Origin: Malaya genurostris
Taxonomy: Eukaryota > Arthropoda > Insecta > Diptera > Culicidae
Assembly: GCF_030247185.1 (NCBI RefSeq)
Contig: NC_080571.1
Span: forward strand, 8,828,501 to 8,892,500
Direction: 5' to 3'
Length of the DNA stretch: 64,000 bases
Positions 56,903 through 64,000 of the stretch are shown one piece after another (the first letter of the stretch is position 1; each line of letters begins with the position of its first letter). The position numbers and the translations under genes were made by a program. The notes under the pieces are model-generated. The model saw only the letters and a list, made by a program, of their open reading frames with translations. It was not told where the DNA came from and did no database searches.

Positions 56903-58671
56903 GTAAGACCTGAATAGTGGAGTAAAAATTTAGGTAGTGAAACCGTTCGGCAAAAGCAGTTTCACTAAAGAAAAACGTGCTTATTCCACCTAGTAGTGAG
57001 ATGAAGCTATTTTATCAATCTGCACGAGTTCTAGCAAGCATATTCGTCTGTGCTGTTAGCTTTCAAATAAATTTTAATATTTTTCTGAGTATGATTGATA
57101 ATTGTTAGAATTTCCGTCTTTTTTCAATTTTTAGGAACAATGTTTCAGTATTTTGTCCTTTGAAAATATGGTTAGGAAGAACGATGTTATTTAACTCAAA
57201 AATGTTTTGGACATTTTTTTAAATGAGTTCTGCCTTAACTATTAGTCTGACCGTCGGGTTCAGTCAGACGTTTCCGGTTTTTACCCTTAATTTATCATAC
57301 TTTTATTTTATCCATCGGCTTGAAGCTCCATGCAGCTTCCTGAAAATTGCATTGGCTATCGATCTATGCAAAAATTAATACCTAGTTTGTAATAAATGAT
57401 ACTGACTACACCTCTTATTTACACCAAAATCAATGCACACGCGTGAATGTATAAAGGTTTAGCCTGACCCATCAGTCAGACCGAAGGTATAAAAATGTAT
57501 GTCATACGGAGGTTAATATACGTATTTTCCTGAGAACTACGCCTTTATGTTCTCATAAAGAACACGGTTCTCAGACACACGCAGACGTTTGCTCAATTCA
57601 AGATTGCAAAATTCAATTTGTTTTTACTCGGTTTGATTTACACGTTATAGTGAATTCTCAATCACAAAATAATAAACGCAAAACTGGTTAGAGGACACGT
57701 TGTTTAATAAATCTTCAAAAAATATAAGAGATAGCCCTATGGCGTTGCTCGAATTGTCGACGTAGGTTGTCAAAATCACTACCTTGTCCTATCTAATCGT
57801 ATTTGTTTTGACTATTTAGGCAGCAGTTTTTTCATTCCATATAAACTTATTGGTGTTCATGCGGAACATTAATTCTATGATCGAGATCATCATGAAATTT
57901 CTTCGAATGCAAAGAAACAGCAGAATTTTCGCAGACATTTGCTCAATTCTTCGCGCTGAACTGACTGACATGCGATACTCGTGCATCTGGCTCTTTTTGC
58001 AAAGTTTGAGTCAAATCCATACATTACTTCCAATAATATAAGTTATAAGAAATCGGTTTTAATCCTCCTGGCAGTGTAATTATGCGTAGTACTAGTACTT
58101 TTATAAAACAATTATAGCAGTTTGTAAGAAAAAGTAACATTTGAAAACTAAAAACGTTTATAATTGGAGTGTTTGAAACAATAGAAGCAGTAAACGAAAA
58201 ATGTCCAAAATAATCTGATAACGTTGAAATTATTATCAATAAGAAGTTATTAGTTTCGTTGAAACTTTGTACTTTATCGTTAATTTTTGCTGTATCTGTC
58301 CACGGTATAGAGTTAAATAACTCCACCGACGTTTTGTTTTAGATATGTCAAACTAAGTACGGCGAGCAACGGCCCACAGCAGCCAAATAATCCTTTTCAA
58401 TATTTCTTCCCTGATTTTCGATCAAATTTAAATCGGGCGACTGCGTGTTCCACTTGATTACAAGGAAGTTATTTCCTTGAAATTAATCTTTCGGATGAGT
58501 ATCTTGTTGAAAGTTCCATTACAAGGACACGCCCTTCTCTCAAAATGATATCTCTTTGCAAGTGTAATGTATTGTATATCTTTGATTTATTTTAGGACTA
58601 ACAAATCTCCGTTTTATATAATATTAGGATCATAGATGTGTAGTTTTTTAAACAACCGATAAGTACAACCA

Positions 58672-58770
58672 CCTGTGTTCGATTCCCAACCCCGCACATA
58701 GGGACGGAAAACTTTTCTGGTCCGAAGAGGTGAATGACAACAATGTTAAAATTTCTATATTAAAAAAATG
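58672..58770 (+). mobile_element. tRNA-derived SINE fragment of a second family
   Basis: It starts near a B box (GTTCGATTCCC, 58678), then 'cgcacatagggacggaaaac', 'ccgaagaggtgaatgac' and an A-rich end 'attaaaaaaatgatg'. The body differs from the Feilai-like copies. The A-box half is missing, so it is 5'-truncated. Confidence 0.65.
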
Positions 58771-59228
58771 ATGATGACGATAAGTACAAGATGTAAATAT
58801 TTTTCTGATCGATGCCAAGCATTAGAGTGCCACCAAAAAATAATACACATAGTTGAGCAAAATATCGTCATAACTTTGTTGGCTTGAAAAAACTTTTTCG
58901 ATAGCGCTGCTATTTTTTAGAATTGTCAAAAATCACCTATCTTTGAAAATGACACTTAAGCTCAGTAGAAAATAAACAAATAGCTAATGAAATTTTTTTT
59001 TTCATTTCGATTTTTTCATTTTTAAAAAAAAAGTTCAAACAGCACTGTATATCACAGTAATGACTAATCAACGGGACACTGATGGTATGATGGAATTCGA
59101 ATCGTTAAACCATCAACTAATACAATTGATTATTAAAACAGTTTTGAGCCCAGCTCAGAATAATTTTTCGCACCATCGTTATTGGGAATGATTTGAAATT
59201 TCAACCAATCATTACCCGGCGTTTTCTT

Positions 59229-59482
59229 TGCTTTAATTCCCATAACTTGCTGAGTTTTATTCCGATAGATTCATTTTTTTCTTTGTATATTCTTATACTA
59301 AAACATTTCAAGAATATTCTGGGAAATTTTCAAACCTATCGGAATAAAACTCGGCAAGTTATAGGCTTTTATCTTTGCATATCTCATACTGCGAAGAAGT
59401 AAGAGCTCGGCACACAAGCCCAAGATTTCTGCTTCGATTGACTTTAAAATTTAGCAAAACATTCTTGAAATGTTTCATTATA
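59229..59482. repeat. Two interleaved inverted repeats
   Basis: The stretch 'ccataacttgctgagtttta' at 59239 has its near-inverse 'aataaaactcggcaagttat' at 59342 (arms of about 32 bases). A second pair is 'aaaacatttcaagaatattc' (59299) and 'acattcttgaaatgttt' (59459). The second pair starts in the loop of the first and ends beyond it, so the two are interlocked. Confidence 0.7.
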
Positions 59483-60765
59483 ACAAGTTATAAAAGAAAA
59501 TATATGATTTTTTGAAAATGTTAGACCCTACGGGCTCCCTTGAGTAAGAAATTGTTTCCATTGATTTTATAGACGAAAAACTTTAATCGCATTTTTCTCG
59601 AAAGCAGGTTTTGAGAGTCCGTGTCTATCGTCATTGAAACACTACTGCACCAATTTTTTTTAATTTTGCACACTTTCTCCATATAAAAAACCAGACCCCA
59701 ACGTTTTCCTTTTCGTTGTTTGTTACTTTGGAGAGGTTTCATAGCTACAAAATGTTGATTTTTTTTCGTGAAAAAACGTAGTTTTCACTTTGCACACCCA
59801 CCAAATATTTAAAAAAAAATAAAAAAATCAACCAGAAAAGTTGGAGTCTGGAAAAACTTTTACTCTAACTATGCTGCTTTGATTTCTTTATTTCTGATTA
59901 GTCCGCGCTGAGATACAGTGGACACCGCAAATCATGATTTTCAAGAAGCGTCCTCAAAAATGCCCCTTCACCGACTTATCTGTCAATATTTTTTCACTAA
60001 AAAATTACATAATGTTGTTCGAATGATGCTTTTTATCGAGCAATACAATCGAATTTATTTTATTGAACGATATATCTGAAAAAAATCGCAACAATTATGA
60101 TTCTTTTTATCATTTATAACCTATTCGAACGATTATGTTGCCAAAATTGAACCTGGATAAAATCTGGAAAAATGACAAAAAAGGGTGATTTCCGTCGTCC
60201 GTGCTTAAAAACTGTCGCATACAAGACCGATCGCATTGCACTCACTCTGGCATACTTGTTATTTTCCTGCTGAACTTGAATGGACGGAGCTCTGCCGCGC
60301 GATCTGTCAAGTTTCGCATCGCTTCGCTTCGCGTCGCTTGTCGCTTTCTCTCTGGCTTCACCCTAAGGTTGTTCAGCGCTCAAAACTCCTACTGTTATGA
60401 CACGGAGGAAAATTCGCTTTAACAAAAATATCCATATCTTCGTTTAAAAAGGACGGATTACAACTAGGTACCTAAGTTTTGGAACAATTAACCCGCATAC
60501 ATCCAAAATTGTACCAAGGTCATTATTTGATACATGCGATTGGAACGTCCTGAATTCATACCAAAATCAACCGGATAATATTTTTTGTAAACTGTTACAA
60601 TATTTGTTTTTCTTTTCTACTTATGTAGCATTTGATGCAGGTTGATAAATTTTAATAGTTTACGGAGGGCAGTAAATTTACCAAATGCATTGAACACAGA
60701 AACGTGCAACATATTTCCCAATATAGTCATTGGACACAGATTGTTTTACCTTTTTTTATATATAT

Positions 60766-60868
60766 AAAAAAATAGGTATAGAATTCGCTCAAAATTTCGA
60801 AAATTTTTCCGAGGCCCGGAGGGCCGAATGACATATACCAATCGATTCAGCTCGACGAACTGAGCAAA

Positions 60869-60916
<48 letters not shown>

Positions 60917-61440
60917 TGTGTATGTGTGTGTGTCTGTATGTGTGTTGTCAACTAAGAGGTGGCTGGGCCGATTTTGATCAAACTAGTTGCAAATGAAAGG
61001 TCTCCCCATCACCCAAAACGCTATTGAATGGTTTTGAGATCGGATGTTTACTTTTTGAGTTATACGAAGTTTTATGTCAAAATTTTGTTTTTTGTTTTTT
61101 GACAGTATCTGTCACAATTGACCTTGAAAACTGAATATGTTTTCAGACTTAGATACCGCACGATAATACCTATCCAACAAGCCATAGATTGTTAAAATCC
61201 GTCCATTTTTAACGGAGATATCGAAATTTTTGTGTAAACGACTTTTCCCCTATTCCAGCAGTAGGAGTTTTGAGCGCTGTATGACAAAGCAATGCTTGGG
61301 AACAACGGAAAACACGATTTTTTATTCTGTTACATACAATTGTTTCTAAGTACCAAAAAGACTGTGTACAGCATCCTTTTCCATGACATTTAGCCTCGGA
61401 CCGATTTTAGCACGGCTCGTTTTTGGCAACATAATCGTTC
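60766..61440. repeat. Dispersed repeat, 'tagaattcgctcaaa' family, copy 2, with (GT)n
   Basis: It is collinear with 9722-10310 (same landmarks). A (GT)n microsatellite with interruptions (60873-60950) sits where the other copy has only 'gtctgtatgtgtgtt'. It continues slightly further than copy 1, with 'cataatcgttcgaatatgaca' shared near the end (10315 and 61430). Confidence 0.82.
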
Positions 61441-61544
61441 GAATATGACATATATAAACCAGATGATGGCAGATTTTTTTTTAAATTATATTGTTTTAAA
61501 CTACTTACAGCAATAAATGCTGGAAGAACATAACATCCATATAC

Positions 61545-62600
61545 CATTCGAATCAGTTCGTCGAGATCAGCAAATGCGTGTGTGACAAATAATTTCACTC
61601 AATTTTCTCGAAAAATTTCTTTTCTATAAATTCAGATTCATACGAAAAGTCGTATGCTCCCAAACAAAGTTCCTGAATTATGTTTGGTTCCGACCTCTGG
61701 TTCCGGAACTACAGGATGATATATGAAACGAAATCAAAATTGTGTAACTCATTCTACTCGTAGATGGCTGAACCGATCTAAGATTCAAATGAATTCTAGG
61801 AATCATCTAAGATTCAAATGAAAAGTTTCAAGATTCTATAAAACATCTTGCTCTTCAGTCAGATCCAACTTCCAGTTTCGGGGATACAGGGTGATTGGTA
61901 TGAAAATGTCTATTCCACATAAATTAATCAGGTTTATCGGGTTAGCAGATTTGGATAGCCGATAAAAAAATTAACTTTTTGTCGATTCAGAAGGCACCTA
62001 AAAATTTAATTCGTGCTATGATTTCTCAAAGATGTCTTCCTGATTTTCAAATATTTTGAAACAAATGTAAACTATACAGCTATTCAGGTGAATTTATCTG
62101 ACTTCGGCCATACCGATTTTAGAATTCCGGTTCCAGTATAAAATCGTTTCTCAAAGCTCAATCGTTTTCTCAAAAAAAGCCTAATCAAATATCAGAAACA
62201 AAAATTCAAATTAAAATAAAATTTTGTATATACAAAATTAATTAATTTTATACATACATACAAAAATTTAATTAATTTTATCCAATTATGACTTCCGGTT
62301 CTCGAATTACATGATGGTGAATTTTTAAAATTCAAACCGATATAGAAGATGGGATTAAGCTTCTAAGTTGGACTCAAAACTGTTGTAATTTTTTCGTCAT
62401 ATGGCCATACGAATCGGTTTGGGTTATGCTGGTTCCTGAATACCGGCTCTGGAAGTACCTTAAATTACCGTAAACTCTAAAGTGGAACTTACATATCATG
62501 GCATCTTTAATCGATTATCACACTTCTAGATTTAAATTCGATCCGATTTGCAGTTTCGACATTACAGAGTAATGAGTGATTAAAATCTCAAATTGTCGCT
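61545..62600. repeat. Diverged 'CGGTTC' dispersed modules
   Basis: Inverse and direct pieces occur, including 'cattcgaatcagttcgtcga' (61552), 'ctctggttccggaactacag' (61694), 'tccagtttcggggatacagg' (61870) and 'acttccggttctcgaatt' (62290). Non-coding. Confidence 0.5.
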
Positions 62601-63380
62601 TAAAACGACGGTCATTAAAATAATGTCATGAAAACTTAAACACCGAAGAATATTCATGCAAAAAACACATGCAGATTGGTAAAAAAAGGTATCATCTCAC
62701 TGCTAGGTGGATTAAACACGTTTTTTTTGCTATAACACCGATAATTGCGCACTCGCACGTTCAAAGCCTCGATAACATTTTTGTTGTTATGGTCATGAAT
62801 TTTATCAGTATCTAGAACAAACTTCCTTATGTGCAATGTACCAAAGGAGTTACAAGTCGGCCGTTACAGACACAGACTTCATCCTCTACTTAAAATTCTA
62901 CAAACTCGTTTGAGCAAAAAGAAGTGTCCGTGTTTTTCGAGAAGTGTTATTTCACGTCAAACTCGATAAGTTTTACCTTAGACAATCAAGTCACACTCCT
63001 TTTATGTGCATCTACAAAGAAGTAAATTTTCGTAAGTGTTTAGTTACGCTGAATCATGTGAACATTTATTTTTGTAGACCAAAAGACAAATGTATCACAT
63101 TAGCAATAGATATGTGTTTCCATTAAACGGGCACGAAATCATTCACAAACATGTTCAGGTGGTCTGATGGGTTCACTTTCTTATATAGCAACGTTGAATG
63201 TATCAATTTGATACCAAAGTGTGACATTTTTGGAGCGGCTTCTGGTAACGTCACAAGATTCTGTAGAATAGCTTTTTTCGTTGATTTTATGATTTATATC
63301 AAATTGAAACAAAGACAGATTCGGGTTAATTACACTTGCATTTTACTGAAATTCATTTACCAGTTTTAGGGCCAGTTTTT
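62601..63380. other. Intronic DNA, no feature beyond one repeat end
   Basis: The inverse 'CCACCTAG' repeat end is at 62690-62730. Short frames have no family. Confidence 0.45.
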
Positions 63381-63389
63381 GCAATGAAT

Positions 63390-64000
63390 CGTCCCGGGTT
63401 GGTTGTTTAAGGCTCCTGCGCACCCCGAGTAGTGCAACTACTGGGCGATTGCCCGCCATCGCCTTAACCTGTTGCCAGGTTAGATTTCGGTCGACTTCTT
63501 TTATTTATTTATAGAAGCTAGGCCGCCATGAGCCTCTGGGTCTGTCTCTGCTGTGATGTCCTGCTGGGTTCCAGTCTAATGGTTGTCTGCAGATTTCGTT
63601 TCCGCTCCTACGTAAGGTGTGGCCGACTCAGCCCCACTTTCGTTCCCGAATTTCAGTTGCTATCAGCTTCTGGTGGCACCGGCGATGGAGCTCGGTGTTT
63701 GAGATCCAGTTATGAGGCCAAATTATGTTCCGCAGGCACCACATTAGAGTTAAATATTCGGATTTTGGTGCGTTCACTTATCTGCCTGTTCTTCCAGATG
63801 TTTCTGAAACTCGCAAAGGCAGCCCTTGCCTTCTTGATCCTTGCACCTATGTCAATCTTGGTACCGCCGTCTGACGCCATTTGGCTGCCAAGATATTGGA
63901 CGCTTTCAACATTCCCCACTAATTGCCCTGCTACTGTAAAGGCGGAAGGGGTCACCGTCTTCACATTCAACGATTTGGTTTTGTTGACATTGATTGCTAA
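63390..64000 (-). pseudogene. 3' end of a LINE reverse-transcriptase ORF, degenerate, runs off the window
   Basis: On the minus strand the frame is open from the window edge to 63710: INVNKTKS, then VESVQYLGSQMASDGGT and TKIRIFNSNVV, typical of the segment after the YxDD box in insect and schistosome-type endonuclease-reverse transcriptases. It then loses frame. Recognisable remnants follow: KLIATEIRERKWG with a stop, ICRQPLDWNPAG, RPRGSWR, and near 63490-63430 VDRNLTWQQVKAMAGNRP. Several lesions and an internal deletion make it non-functional. The clade (RTE-like or related) is not certain. Confidence 0.82.

Larger units (their letters stand above)
56903..64000 (+). other. First intron of the SLC5-type gene (at least 7 kb)
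   Basis: No second SLC5 exon can be recognised before the window ends. The intron contains dispersed repeats: 'ccacctagtagtgag' end at 56975, 'atcctcctggcagtgtaat' at 58060, and the inverse 'ctaggtggattaaac' at 62705. It also holds a SINE fragment, a foldback, a 600-bp repeat copy and a LINE end. Confidence 0.7.

Overview
The window looks like intergenic DNA of a culicine (Aedes-type) mosquito, with the first coding exon of one host gene near the right end. The base is A/T-rich, the single clear host gene is an insect-style intron-split transporter, and almost everything else is transposon-derived. The organism call rests on tRNA-derived SINEs resembling the Aedes Feilai family (two copies, 12026-12222 and 51590-51797), a PHD-finger/endonuclease/reverse-transcriptase LINE, and dispersed 'CGGTTCAGCCATCT' repeats that I associate with Aedes genomes. 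I could not run a search, so genus is inference.

Layout. 1-12 kb: A/T-rich DNA with small non-autonomous elements, including an hAT element with an 8-bp target duplication (3738-4707) carrying a second MITE (3947-4269), a mariner relic (7870-8575), two more MITEs and an 87-bp near-perfect hairpin. 12-17 kb: a nearly complete LINE on the minus strand (ORF1 16030-16842, ORF2 12668 to about 16078) whose ORFs overlap in a -1 relationship, with the heptamer CCCTTTA in exactly the slippery register. 17-22 kb: sparse sequence, one retroposed tail and a degenerate tandem array. 22.4-25.6 kb: a TA-flanked foldback element broken by a LINE fragment with a long target duplication, itself broken by an hAT MITE. 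25.6-38 kb: unique islands alternating with dispersed repeats. 38.4-45.5 kb: a transposon cluster centred on a two-gene PIF/Harbinger element (transposase on plus, MADF protein on minus, converging), invaded by an internally deleted DD41D mariner and bordered by hAT elements. 49.9-51.5 kb: an 8-bp satellite including 187 uninterrupted GTTAAAAA units. 52.1-54.0 kb: a decayed Tc1-like DD34E transposon with an inverted internal duplication. 56.7 kb: first coding exon of a sodium-coupled solute transporter (SLC5 family), reading right into an intron at least 7 kb long. 63.4-64 kb: 3' end of another LINE running off the window.

How the parts relate. The only likely host gene product is the SLC5-type transporter. 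The transposons record an order of insertion: several insertions are dated relative to their hosts by exact target duplications or by a filled-versus-empty paralogous site. The best leads are the possible -1 frameshift joining LINE ORF1 and ORF2, the nearly intact two-gene Harbinger element, the HTH-less mariner reading frame, and structures that could form double-stranded RNA (52124-52854, 11517-11603, 22397-25605).
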